Shown here one piece after another: positions 19,201 through 28,500 of a DNA stretch of 64,000 bases (position 1 is the stretch's first letter; every line of letters begins with the position of its first letter). Both the position numbers and the translations under genes were made by a program. Source of the stretch: JAUILA01 sp050289805 (lineage in GTDB: Bacteria > Bacteroidota > Bacteroidia > Cytophagales > Cyclobacteriaceae); assembly GCA_050289805.1 (NCBI GenBank), contig JBNKGL010000020.1:10918-74917 (forward strand), written 5' to 3'. The notes below the pieces were generated by a model. It was not told the DNA's origin. It made no database searches and saw only the letters and a program-made list of their open reading frames with translations.

Positions 19201-19424
19201 GGAGTTTCCAGGCACAATTCCTGGTTCCGATGGCGATAACGATTGCCTATGGATTGCTGGTGGGTTCATTCCTGCTGATCCTCATCCTTCCGGTTTTCCT
19301 GTCAACATTCAACCGTGCGAAAGTATGGATCAGCTGGCTGGTAAATGGTGAGAAGCCAACACATGAATCGGTTGAAAAGGCGGTAATACGCCAGCTTAAA
19401 GAAGAAGAATATGAAAGTATATAA
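16281..19424 (+). CDS. RND-family efflux permease
   Basis: A 1047 aa proton-driven pump of the AcrB superfamily. The architecture is canonical: TM1 near residues 12-31, a large porter loop, TM2-6 from about 333, a second porter loop, and TM8-12. The paired aspartates of TM4 that relay protons are present (D395, D396 in ILVDDGIVVGEN). The second half has the matching IVNDGLVFVGAF. The sequence PGASPREVEEGITLKIED in the first loop is typical of the multidrug/HAE-type branch rather than the metal-ion branch. The drug range cannot be read from the sequence. It overlaps the TolC gene by 14 bp. Confidence 0.94.
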   Translation: MKNFIKFFIKNELLVNLFIAIVVLLGVLAVGNMNSSYFPKAPERFILIEAIYPGASPREVEEGITLKIEDNLKGVSGIDRVTSTSQENSARITVELDYGQNADLVLQDVKNAVDQISNFPADMEQLVVYVLESQNPTARVAITGDVPLRTLKESAESFEDNLRTFPNLSKIALSGFTSEEIEISLTESKLRAYGLAFEDVARAVQSENIKTTGGRIKAETEVIIRADQREYYADQLGDIVVKTLDDGSVVRLSDVADVSEDWSEDTNIAYYNGERAIIITISTLNEENILDAASSVVKYIDTFNEQNTVVKAHLIEDGTVVLRERIDLLTENGILGAFLVFVLLAMFLRIRLAFWVAVGIPISFLGMFIFLNLTGITINVLSLFGMILVVGILVDDGIVVGENIFQQYEKGKTKFRAVLDGTLEVIPSISSAIATTCLAFSFFYFIDGQLGEFFSDVAAVVIFALAFSLIEVLLFLPAHLAHIKDLSGESQPNKLKVKVENLLIRFRDAIFKPILVFVLRYKVFAFMIVVSGLIITLGAISGGIIRTTFFPNIEQNKVQVTLEYPSGTSDVTTESTIRRIEAAVKDLEKRYEEEYGEKIITDIEWSIGPGSNKGLVTGYLVSSEERELRSFQIAADMRNAVGPIPNATQLSFETATPFGKPLNVSFSGGDFARLRLAVEDFRQEALKTGMVKDLVTNDQADQPEIKVTLNEAGRALGFTTRDVIQKIRYGFFGFEAQRLQRGDDEVKVWVRYDISNRRDVESLMDMRIRTATGALVPIREIATLTPVNGLIAINHLDGKQQITMQGEVSSFDVSSTEMINKISSDVIPVVSERYPDLTIALDGQQRETAKLAASVAKVGPIILVLMAALLILTFRSVSQSVALLLIVPFGLIGAGWGHYIHGLPMSLLSFLGFIALIGVIVNDGLVFVGAFNSYLREGMKYDDALMETAMTRFRPIFLTTITTAAGLAPLILERSFQAQFLVPMAITIAYGLLVGSFLLILILPVFLSTFNRAKVWISWLVNGEKPTHESVEKAVIRQLKEEEYESI

Positions 19425-20757
19425 GTTAATTATTCTGATATCACTTATCGGCCTGTCGCGTTCGTTCGCGCAGGATGCCGATTCGCTATCACGGGTTCTC
19501 CTGCTGGAAGAGGCCATCAATATTGCCCTGGAGAATAATTTCGATATTCAGATCGCACGCAATGACCTGCAGATCGCAGACAACAATAACGTTTTGGGCA
19601 ATGCTGGACTATTGCCGCGGGTTGATCTTAACGGTGGGTATGACTATTCATCCAATAGTACAAAGCTGAATTTTGCCAGCCCCGAACAGCCACCCATCGA
19701 GGCCTCCGGGGCGGTGACAAAAGCATTATCAGGAAATGCTATCATGACCTATAATCTTTACAGTGGCGGATCCCGACTTAATACCTTGCGGCAGCTGGAG
19801 AATCTCAATTACATCGGCCGGCTTCAGCTTCGGGCGAGTATGGAGCTCACCATTCTCAATGTTATGGATCAGTATCTTACCTCTGTGGCGAGGCTGGCAG
19901 AGTTGAATCTTCGGAAGGAATCGGTCGTTATTTCACTCGACCGGTACCAGCGTGCGAAGGAAAACTATGCATTCGGGGCCTTTTCTAAAGTAGAATTTCT
20001 GAATGCTGAGGTTGACCTTCGTAATGACAGCACAAGCCTGATTGATGCGCGACTGCGCTATGAGAATTCTCTGAAAAATTTGAATAACGTCATGGGGATC
20101 TCACCGGATTCCGTTTTCTATGTGGCGGATGAAATTTCCTACAATGAAAACCTGGATTTGGGCCTGATGCTGGATGAGGCGTTCATGCAAAATTCAAATT
20201 ATCTCATATCCCGGGCAAACCTGGATCTGAGTGAACTGGATGTGAAGATCGCACGGGCCAACTATTTTCCTTCACTGGATTTTTCTGGGGGTTATGTGTA
20301 CAACAAGTCGGATAATGAGGCCAGCTTCATTACTACCTCCCGTAATAACGGCTGGACCACCGGACTCACGCTGAGCTATAATATTTTCAATGGAGGAAAC
20401 ACGCGCAGGGCAGAACGGAATGCAAAGATCCGTACCGAGAGTAGCCAGGTATTAATTGAGAAAACGGAGAACCAGCTGAAAACGGATCTGTTTACCAACT
20501 TCAATAACTTTGAGACGAACAAGGAATTGCTGGCATTGACCATCCGGAATCTTGAGTTGGCAGAAGCCAATTATCTGCGAAGTCAGGAAGCATTCACCAC
20601 CGGTGAAATTACCGGTTTGCAATTGCGGGAAGCACAGCTGAACCTGCTTTCTGCACGGTTCAATGTGATACAGCTTCGCATCCAGACCAAAGTATCGGAA
20701 GTGAACCTGTATTACCTGTCGGGAACATTGGTTGAACCGGTGGAAAATCTTAACTAA
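19411..20757 (+). CDS. TolC-family outer membrane efflux channel
   Basis: A 448 aa channel completing the tripartite pump. It has a signal peptide (ending SFAQ) and two OEP repeats. The first begins LLLEEAINIALENNFDIQIA and the second LDLSELDVKIARANYFPSLDF. Each ends in a strand pair with a YNLYSGG or YNIFNGG turn, typical of TolC. A long coiled-coil helix follows each strand pair. Its start lies within the end of the permease gene. The last bases overlap, in the opposite direction, the stop of the aminotransferase-like gene, so no terminator separates these convergent genes. Confidence 0.93.
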   Translation: MKVYKLIILISLIGLSRSFAQDADSLSRVLLLEEAINIALENNFDIQIARNDLQIADNNNVLGNAGLLPRVDLNGGYDYSSNSTKLNFASPEQPPIEASGAVTKALSGNAIMTYNLYSGGSRLNTLRQLENLNYIGRLQLRASMELTILNVMDQYLTSVARLAELNLRKESVVISLDRYQRAKENYAFGAFSKVEFLNAEVDLRNDSTSLIDARLRYENSLKNLNNVMGISPDSVFYVADEISYNENLDLGLMLDEAFMQNSNYLISRANLDLSELDVKIARANYFPSLDFSGGYVYNKSDNEASFITTSRNNGWTTGLTLSYNIFNGGNTRRAERNAKIRTESSQVLIEKTENQLKTDLFTNFNNFETNKELLALTIRNLELAEANYLRSQEAFTTGEITGLQLREAQLNLLSARFNVIQLRIQTKVSEVNLYYLSGTLVEPVENLN

Positions 20758-22022
20758 AGCGTTTTCATGACGTCGACGGCCCGGTCGATCTCATTCTCGT
20801 TGTTGTAGATATGAACGGAGTGACGAAGATATTCGCGCCCCACAGATCTGGGTTGCAGTTTTTCTGCTTCCCAGAGCTTTTTCTGCAACTCCGGCCCGGT
20901 AAGCCCCTCAATTGCATAGGTAGTAATACCCGCACACATATCAGGGTGGGTGGATGAATAGATGGTGACCTTGTCAATTTCCGTGAGCCTCTGACGCAGG
21001 TAATCACCAAGTTGCTTGATCCTTCCGAGCCATCGGTCTTCTCCTATAGTATGGTAAAAATCAATGGCCGCATCAAGGCCGGCATAGAGCGCGGTATTAC
21101 CAGTACCCGTCTGCATTAGCCGAAAGCCGTGATCCTCCTGGTAATCCCAGTTGTAGCTGGCAATGGTGGTCCAGATGTCGGGCTGACGCTCGGCATTGAT
21201 ATAAAGCAATCCGTTCCCGCCGGGTGCCAGCAACCACTTATGCAGGCTGGAGTAGTAGGCATCACAGCCGATATCTTTTACGTCTACCTTGATCTGGCCT
21301 ACCGTCTGCGCTCCATCTAAAATCGTAAAAATACCCCGCTTTTTTGCCTCTGCGCAGATGGCTTTCACAGGCATCACGACACCATAAACTGAAACAATAT
21401 GAGGTATCGCGATGACTTTGGTCTTTGGTGTAACCTCTTTAAATATCGCATCAAAGATTTCCTGCGGATCGTTCGCGGGAACCGGCATTTTAGCCTGCTT
21501 GTACACACATCCCTTTCGCTTTGCAAGCAGCTGCCAGGCTGCGAATCCGCCCCCATGTTCCTGGTCGGTATTGAGTAGCTCATCGCCCTTTCTCAGGTCC
21601 AGTCCCTGGGCGACATAATTCATTCCGAAGGTCGCATTCTGTACCAGTGCGATCTCTTTAAAATCGGCATTGATCAGCGCTCCGACTTTTTTTCTCAGAT
21701 CCTCTTCCGGGAAATATCCGGATAGAAGCTGTGGCCCTTCCCCCTTGTAATCTGTTTCGGCACCGTGAATGGCATTGTACCGCATATTGTCGATCATCCG
21801 GTTGGTGGTATAGTCGGGTACAGGCCCCATGGTCCCGTTATTGAAATAGGTCTGATCCTTTTTCAGTGAGAACTGGGAACGCACGGCTTTCCAGTAATCA
21901 TCATCAGTCTGTTCGATAGCAAGCGATGCAATATCAATCGCACGGGTTTCCCGTAAGGATAGGAACGGTGCCAGGATCGATCCTGCAGCGGCTTTTCGGA
22001 TGAAGGTTCGTCGGGAGGTCAT
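20754..22022 (-). CDS. Tat-exported class V aminotransferase-fold PLP protein
   Basis: A 422 aa PLP enzyme of the class V fold, closest in type to isopenicillin-N-epimerase-like and cysteine-desulfurase-like proteins. The N-terminus has a Tat signal (SRRTFIRK) and a hydrophobic stretch ending near RETRA. The PLP site is visible: D236 in TILDGAQT and K262 in SSLHKWLLAP. Substrate and reaction are not predictable, since the class includes epimerases, lyases and desulfurases. Export of a PLP enzyme by Tat is uncommon but recurs in this family. A penicillin-acylase-type gene lies 64 bp upstream on the same strand. Confidence 0.88.
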   Translation of the reverse strand: MTSRRTFIRKAAAGSILAPFLSLRETRAIDIASLAIEQTDDDYWKAVRSQFSLKKDQTYFNNGTMGPVPDYTTNRMIDNMRYNAIHGAETDYKGEGPQLLSGYFPEEDLRKKVGALINADFKEIALVQNATFGMNYVAQGLDLRKGDELLNTDQEHGGGFAAWQLLAKRKGCVYKQAKMPVPANDPQEIFDAIFKEVTPKTKVIAIPHIVSVYGVVMPVKAICAEAKKRGIFTILDGAQTVGQIKVDVKDIGCDAYYSSLHKWLLAPGGNGLLYINAERQPDIWTTIASYNWDYQEDHGFRLMQTGTGNTALYAGLDAAIDFYHTIGEDRWLGRIKQLGDYLRQRLTEIDKVTIYSSTHPDMCAGITTYAIEGLTGPELQKKLWEAEKLQPRSVGREYLRHSVHIYNNENEIDRAVDVMKTL

Positions 22023-22086
22023 TAAATTTATTTTTAACTCCGTTCAATATATTGATTATGCGGTAATGATCATCGGTTAAGGTTGA

Positions 22087-24285
22087 TCATTTCTCCCCGG
22101 GATGGTATGTTTCTTCGGCGTTGGCCTCAACTTCTTCCCGGGTGAAATTCACTTCCTTCAGCTCACCTTTCATGAACATTTCAGACTGGTCATCATAGTG
22201 AGGAGAGGCAGGATCTGCACTTTGTCCGCCGCCGATGATCGTTCGTGCTTTAACAGTTTCTCCGAATTCAATGACCGCAATGAAACTGTTTCCTCCGGCA
22301 TAGTATTCCTTATTTGAGTCTTCCTGCCGGTTATAGAATGCGGCCGGAATAGAACCCAGGAACCCGGACACGAACCTTGACGGGATTGAGGGCTTTTCAT
22401 CGTCATAGAATGTCGGGTGGTCGCTGATTCGCTGAAACCGGAGTATATCCCCGAGAGGCACATTATAGGTTCCGAAATTTTCATTCATATACGAGACTGC
22501 TTCACGCAATGCCTCGAGTGTTTCGTCGTGGCTCAGCCTGTCCCGGGCGACAATCACCTGGGGAAAGGATTCGAGGTTCATTCCCATAACGGTATCCGAA
22601 GGGATATATTTTCCGGCCATTCCCGACATCCTTCGGGCAAATGCTTCACCCAGCAAAACGGCTTCCGCATCGACGGTGGCCCTGCGATCCCAGGTTCTTA
22701 ACAGCGAGACCGGTCCTGCAAGGGATTCTTTCCGGTCATCACCAGTTGAGAGCGCATCATATGCCGCAAACAATGGAGGTAGAACAATATCAAATAGCTG
22801 GAGGTAATTGTCATAGGCGAGATTGCGAAAATCGTCGGCCGTAAAATCTTTTGCAGCATCCAGCAGTCTCATGGCATTCGCCGCACGGGGATTCTGGTGA
22901 TGACCCGTCATATACGCAGGATAGTCACCTTTTTTTGGACTGTATTCACCCGCTGCAAGGTACGGGGTCGAATTGCAATTCTGTATCCAGCCGCTCATAG
23001 GGTTAATGACCTGGATGATCTCATCAAGTTCATGCAATCCCTTCCAGTCGTTTTCCGGCGTACTGAGCACGGGTTTTCGATAGTCGGCATTCGGATTTCT
23101 GCGGGGCACAAAATTGCCATTCCAGTAGGCGATATTGCCATCCACATCAGCATAAACAGTGTTGTTGGTTGCATTTGACCGAATGCTCATCACCTTTTTG
23201 AATCCGTCAAGCCCGTCGGCTTTCATAGTTTTAAATTCCTGCTCCAGTTCCTTTTCCGGCATGTGAAGCGGTGTGATGGCAACATGATATTCACCACGCA
23301 TAGCAACAATCGGTCCGTAGTGCGTGTAGTCAACGTCAAAGGTTCGTTTATTCATTTGTCCGTCCCGGTTTTTATAAGGAACGGTAATGCTTTTCGTTTC
23401 AATTTCACGCCATTTATCCCCGTAGGAATAATATTTTTTACTCTTTTCCTCCTTCACTTTTACCAGGAATGCATCATGGGTATCGGTGCCGCTGGAGGTA
23501 TGCATCCATCCGCAGTAATTATTAAATCCATGATAGACAAAAAACTGTCCTTTGCTTACGGCGCCATAAACGTCAAGACCCTCTTCGCTGTTCAGGTGTG
23601 CCTCCAGGCGATGGTAAACACTCACATGGGGGTTGATGAGCAGCATGGCCTTGCCACTGCGGGTGCGTGACGGCGCGAGGGCCATGCCATTCGAGCCCTT
23701 TGATTCCCCTTCCGGTTCATTGGTGAGCTCCGGAATCTGCGTGGCGAAGAACTCCGCAATTTCCCTGCGGGAGATATCGGTCTGATTACTCACATTTCCT
23801 TCCGAGGATCCTTCACTGTAGGCGAGCGGATACCAGGGTTCGAAACGGGTGAGCAACCGTGGTTTTACCTCAGGATGTGTAGCCAGAAAATAATTCATTC
23901 CATCGGCGAAAGCCTGCATGATTTTTTTCATTGCCGGCTCCATTTTGGCCAATTTTTGCTTCAATTCTTCCGGATTGCTGTAGGCCTTGGCCCACAGATC
24001 ATTAAAGACCTGACCTTCTCCCTCAAGCTCTGCCAGTCTTCCCAGTCCGCGGATGTAATTGTATTCGATACGCTGAAAATCATCTTCACACTGCGCGTAC
24101 ATCAGACCAAAGATGACATCGGCATCGGTTTTGCCATAAATATGGGGCACACCCCAATTGTCGCGAATGATGGTAACCTTTTGAGCCTGTTTTTTCCACT
24201 TTGCCAGTTCATCAGATGTAAATGGCTGAGCGGCCAGGTTAAATGATATGAGGAAGATGAAGAGCAGACGAAGTATTGAATTCAT
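22087..24285 (-). CDS. Penicillin acylase-family N-terminal nucleophile hydrolase
   Basis: A 732 aa secreted Ntn-hydrolase that cleaves amide bonds of acylated substrates such as N-acyl homoserine lactones, lipopeptides or beta-lactams; the family is broad. A signal peptide ends near Ala19. The alpha-chain begins VTIIRDNWGVPHIYG, a family hallmark. A linker peptide precedes the autocatalytic cut before Ser198 (GESKG/SNGMAL), the new N-terminal nucleophile of the beta-chain. I start at the ATG at 24285, because the 18 upstream codons of the longer frame lack a signal. It is grouped with the PLP enzyme and M23 peptidase genes. Confidence 0.9.
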   Translation of the reverse strand: MNSILRLLFIFLISFNLAAQPFTSDELAKWKKQAQKVTIIRDNWGVPHIYGKTDADVIFGLMYAQCEDDFQRIEYNYIRGLGRLAELEGEGQVFNDLWAKAYSNPEELKQKLAKMEPAMKKIMQAFADGMNYFLATHPEVKPRLLTRFEPWYPLAYSEGSSEGNVSNQTDISRREIAEFFATQIPELTNEPEGESKGSNGMALAPSRTRSGKAMLLINPHVSVYHRLEAHLNSEEGLDVYGAVSKGQFFVYHGFNNYCGWMHTSSGTDTHDAFLVKVKEEKSKKYYSYGDKWREIETKSITVPYKNRDGQMNKRTFDVDYTHYGPIVAMRGEYHVAITPLHMPEKELEQEFKTMKADGLDGFKKVMSIRSNATNNTVYADVDGNIAYWNGNFVPRRNPNADYRKPVLSTPENDWKGLHELDEIIQVINPMSGWIQNCNSTPYLAAGEYSPKKGDYPAYMTGHHQNPRAANAMRLLDAAKDFTADDFRNLAYDNYLQLFDIVLPPLFAAYDALSTGDDRKESLAGPVSLLRTWDRRATVDAEAVLLGEAFARRMSGMAGKYIPSDTVMGMNLESFPQVIVARDRLSHDETLEALREAVSYMNENFGTYNVPLGDILRFQRISDHPTFYDDEKPSIPSRFVSGFLGSIPAAFYNRQEDSNKEYYAGGNSFIAVIEFGETVKARTIIGGGQSADPASPHYDDQSEMFMKGELKEVNFTREEVEANAEETYHPGEK

Positions 24286-24380
24286 ATTTTTACATTTCAA
24301 CAGACTGGAAAATTGCTCATTTTTAGTGGTATTTGCCAATATGGGCTCTTGAATTTACACCAGCGGTTTATCGTACTGAT

Positions 24381-25439
24381 TCAATCCTGGATTTCTGAAA
24401 AATCGTCATTACGTACGAGAAAGGCATTTTCAGCCTCATGCCAGAAGAGGATCCTTTTCCGGTTGATCTTTGAAAACCGATAGGGCAGACCTTGTGATCC
24501 CGGCGCATTGAGTTCCTTTGTATTCTGAATGTGCATATGCAAATGTGGCCAGGATGTATTCCCGGAATTTCCAGCCCTTCCCAACAAATCTCCTGCCTTT
24601 ACGCGATCGTCTACCTTCACAGCAACCGACCCGGGTATCATATGGGCCAGGAAAACGAATACCCCTTCTTCCATCTGTATTACGACATGATTGCCCGCCG
24701 GATTGTCCCGGTTGTTTGGCTCAAATGTAACGGCTTCATTTGGGAGACTATCCCGAACATATACCACGGTTCCTGAGACAGGGGCATAAATAGGTTCTCC
24801 AAGTGTATAAAAATCCTCGATCTTATCACCATCGCCACTGAAGAACTTGTCCCGGTCATCTACTTTCACAATATCCATTGCATATTTCTGACTTGGATAG
24901 GCACAGTGATAATTCACAGTTGTCGTTCCTCCTGCATGTCCTGCCTGCCAGCGTCCCTTTACCGGAAGATCCACCACCAGGCATTTGTCCTTATCCGGAT
25001 AATTGTACACTGCCGGGATGCGGCTCACAAGCGCCAGTGCGGGAGCTGCTATAACGATGGTGCTGATCAGAAGCCATACTTTTCCTGAAACTGAATTCAG
25101 CAGCTTTTTAGAATAACTTTTGAACAGCAGGATCTCAGTGACGGTAAGCAGGATGACACTCAGGCAGATCATGATCAGTATCCATGACGGCACCAACGGG
25201 GCAAAGGGTGAAACAATGAAGAGCCCGACCGGAAGACTGATGGCCAGCAACAGCAGTGCGAGGATCAGAAAAAATTTCATGCCCCTTGTCCAGTACAAAT
25301 GTTCCGTTTCCGATGATTTTATCCGGCGGTCTCGGTTTGCATACGACCTGATTCGCCAAATCAACACTGCCAATAATAGGATGAGGAGTATGAGATGCAG
25401 AACCATGTAGGTGGTGCTTACAATATTCAGTGTGGCCAT
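24381..25439 (-). CDS. Membrane-anchored M23 (LytM-like) metallopeptidase
   Basis: A 352 aa protein with four N-terminal membrane segments (about residues 10-28, 54-76, 84-105 and 120-138) and an exported M23 peptidase domain from about 170. HLHMH at 299-303 supplies zinc and catalytic histidines, and D189 in QKYAMDIV supplies the zinc Asp. The usual HxxxD first histidine is replaced; H178, eleven residues earlier, may take its place. The region IYAPVSGTVVYV and VKAGDLLGRAGNSG are typical of the fold. The target could be peptidoglycan or another protein. A multi-pass anchor is unusual for this family. Confidence 0.85.
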   Translation of the reverse strand: MATLNIVSTTYMVLHLILLILLLAVLIWRIRSYANRDRRIKSSETEHLYWTRGMKFFLILALLLLAISLPVGLFIVSPFAPLVPSWILIMICLSVILLTVTEILLFKSYSKKLLNSVSGKVWLLISTIVIAAPALALVSRIPAVYNYPDKDKCLVVDLPVKGRWQAGHAGGTTTVNYHCAYPSQKYAMDIVKVDDRDKFFSGDGDKIEDFYTLGEPIYAPVSGTVVYVRDSLPNEAVTFEPNNRDNPAGNHVVIQMEEGVFVFLAHMIPGSVAVKVDDRVKAGDLLGRAGNSGNTSWPHLHMHIQNTKELNAPGSQGLPYRFSKINRKRILFWHEAENAFLVRNDDFSEIQD

Positions 25440-25576
25440 AATGCCCTGAATTTACTAAAATGTGAGGCTTTTCAAATTAAAATAATTACACAATCGGCAA
25501 ATAATACCTCATTTCAGGGATTGATAAGAAGCTTAATTCCAATAAATTAGTTGATCTAACTATTACAAGTGTCTGT

Positions 25577-28500
25577 ATGAAGAATTTATACGTAATTACC
25601 GCCTTTTTATTTTTGTATTCAATAGGGTTGAATGCCCAGCAATCCCCGCTGTTCTTTGCCCTCGATCCCACCCTTACCCCGGATGGCAGTACTATCATCT
25701 TTTCATATGAAAGTGACTTATGGAAAGTAGCCACCACGGGAGGTGAGGCTGTCCGTCTTACTGCGATGGACGGGGAAGAAACAAGGCCTTCTGTGTCACC
25801 CGACGGACAATGGCTGGCCTTCAGCAGTACCCAGAACGGTAATAAGGATATTTTTGTAATGCCGCTTGCGGGTGGCGAAGTTCGTCAGCTCACCTATCAT
25901 GATGCCAACGATGATGTTGACAGCTGGAGCTGGGACAGCAAAACGATTTATTTTACATCTACCCGTATCGGAAGGTTTTCGGGGTATAGCATAAGTGCTG
26001 CCGGGGGATCACCTGAACGTCTGTTTGAAAATTATTTCAATACCGTACATAACCTTGCCGAACATCCTGTGAATGGTGAGATGTTCTTTAATGAAAGCTG
26101 GGAGAGCAAGATATTCGCCCACAGAAAAAGATATAAGGGAGATTACAATCCCGATATTAAGTCCTACAACCCATCTACCGGGGTTTACAAAGAATATACT
26201 TCCTACAATGGAAAGGATTTCGGAGCGACGATCGACCGAAACGGGAATATTTATTTTATGTCGGATGAGGTGAATGGTGAATACAACATCTATACATTCA
26301 ATAACGGAACAAAACAGGCATTAACGGAATTTTCATCATCAGTTTACTGGCCGAAAGTGAATGCCAACGGAGGCAAAATCGTCTTCAGGAAGGATTATCA
26401 GATCCAGGTATACGATGTGGCGTCGGGAAGTACAACAACCCCTGATATCAGGATATTCAAGAACGTATTGCTGGAAAAACCGCAGGATTTTAATGTAAAG
26501 GGAAATATAACAGCTTTCGATATTTCTCCCGATAACAAGAAATTTGTCTTCGTATCCAGGGGCAGGATGTTTGTTTCCGATGTCAAGGGAAAATTTGTGA
26601 AATCCATTGAGACACCGGATGAAGAAGCTGTTGGAGAGGTCTACTGGCTGAAGGATAATGTAACGATCCTGTTTTCCATGAGTGATGGCGGGTACTACAA
26701 TTGGTATTCAACACGTGCCGACGGCAAGCGGGGGATTACGAAACATACCGATGATGACCAGACGAACCGGTCATTGTCGATGAATAGTGACCGCAGCAAA
26801 GCAACCTACATCAGCGGACGCAACGAGGTGCGGGTGATGGATTTGAATACATTAACATCAAAGACCATTGCCAATGATGAATTATGGGGTTTTAGAAATG
26901 CGCCTCCCCAGTTTTCCCCGGATGACCGCTACATTGCCTTCAATGCTTTCAGGGATTTTGAGACCGATGTATTTATTCATGATCTGAAATCGGGAGAAAC
27001 ATTTAATCTGACGATGACAAGGGTATCGGAAGACAATCCTGTCTGGTCGCCCGATGGCAAGTATGTATTTGTTGCCTCAGATCCGCTCAATCCTGGCTAT
27101 CCCTATGGAACTGAAAATGCAAGAATATACAGGCTTCCACTGAAAAAATTCACTGATCCATTTAAATCGGATGAGCTGGACAAGCTATTTGAAGAGGAGG
27201 AAAAACCTGAAGAAGGGGATTCGAAGGACAAGAAGGGAAAGGACGAAGAGAAGAAGCCCGAAACCCCAAAAGTAACGGTTGAGATCGACCCTAATAATAT
27301 CATGGAACGGATGGAAGCAATCAGTCCGAACTTTGGCCAGCAGAGGGCGCCCTATGTGATTAAGGATAAGGAAAAACTCATTGTGTTGTATTTGTCTAAC
27401 CACGATGAAGGTACACCAACACTCTGGAAAACAACGATGGAGCCATTTGAATCAAACAAGACTGAAAAGATTGGATCAGGCCGCATGAATAGCTATGACA
27501 TCCGCGAAGCAGATGGAAATTATTACCTCCTTTCGGGTGGTGATATTCACACCTTCAAGCCAGCAGATGGTAAACTGGATAAGATTACGTTCGACTATAC
27601 TTTCCGTAAAAATCTCAGGGAAGAGTTTGTCCAGATGTATTATGAGGCGTGGGCCGGTATGGAAGAAAATTTCTATGATGAAAACTTTCACGGTGAGGAC
27701 TGGGCTGCCCTTCGGGACATGTATGCTAAATACATTCCCTACATCAACAGCCGTGCAGAACTTCGTTTGATCTTCAATGACATGCTGGGAGAACTCAATA
27801 CCTCTCACTTCGGATTCAATTCATTCGGAGATGAGGAGGACACTTTTTTTGAATTCCGGACTACATCATCGGGTCTCCTGTTTAGAAAAGATCAACCCTA
27901 TGTGGTGGAACATATTATTACCGATGGGCCTGCCGATGTTGCTGACCTCGATATTCAGCCGGGAGACCGGTTAATCGCCGTGAACGGTACGACTGTTGAC
28001 GAAACGAAGAACAGGGAATTCTATTTCTACCTTCCTTCACGAATGGATGAACTAACGCTTACGTTGGATCGGGGAGGAGAGAAACTCACCAGGAAGATAC
28101 ATCCGGTTAATTCTTTTGTGGTGAGCAACCTGCTCTACGACGAATGGCAGGATACAAATCACAAATATGTGGATGAGAAGTCTGACAAGCGAATTGCTTA
28201 TGTCCATATGAAAAATATGGGGAGGGGTGAATACAATTCTTTTGCCGAGGATATGGTTCGGGAAGGCGCGTATCGTGACGGCCTGATTCTGGATCTCCGT
28301 TATAATACCGGTGGAAATGTGCATGATGACGTGCTGAATTTTCTAAGCCGGAAAAAGTACCTGGAATGGAAATATCGCGAAGGGAAAAAGACCTCCCAGC
28401 CGAATTTTCATCCGGCCGATAAGCCCATTGTTCTGCTGATCAATGAGCAGTCATTGTCGGATGCTGAAATGACTGCCGCGGGTTTCAAGGCACTCGGACT

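Noticed and set aside
20754..25439. Beta-lactam biosynthesis or resistance cluster
   Set aside because: Penicillin acylase and epimerase-like folds are broad families, and no isopenicillin synthase, beta-lactamase or other pathway gene is present.
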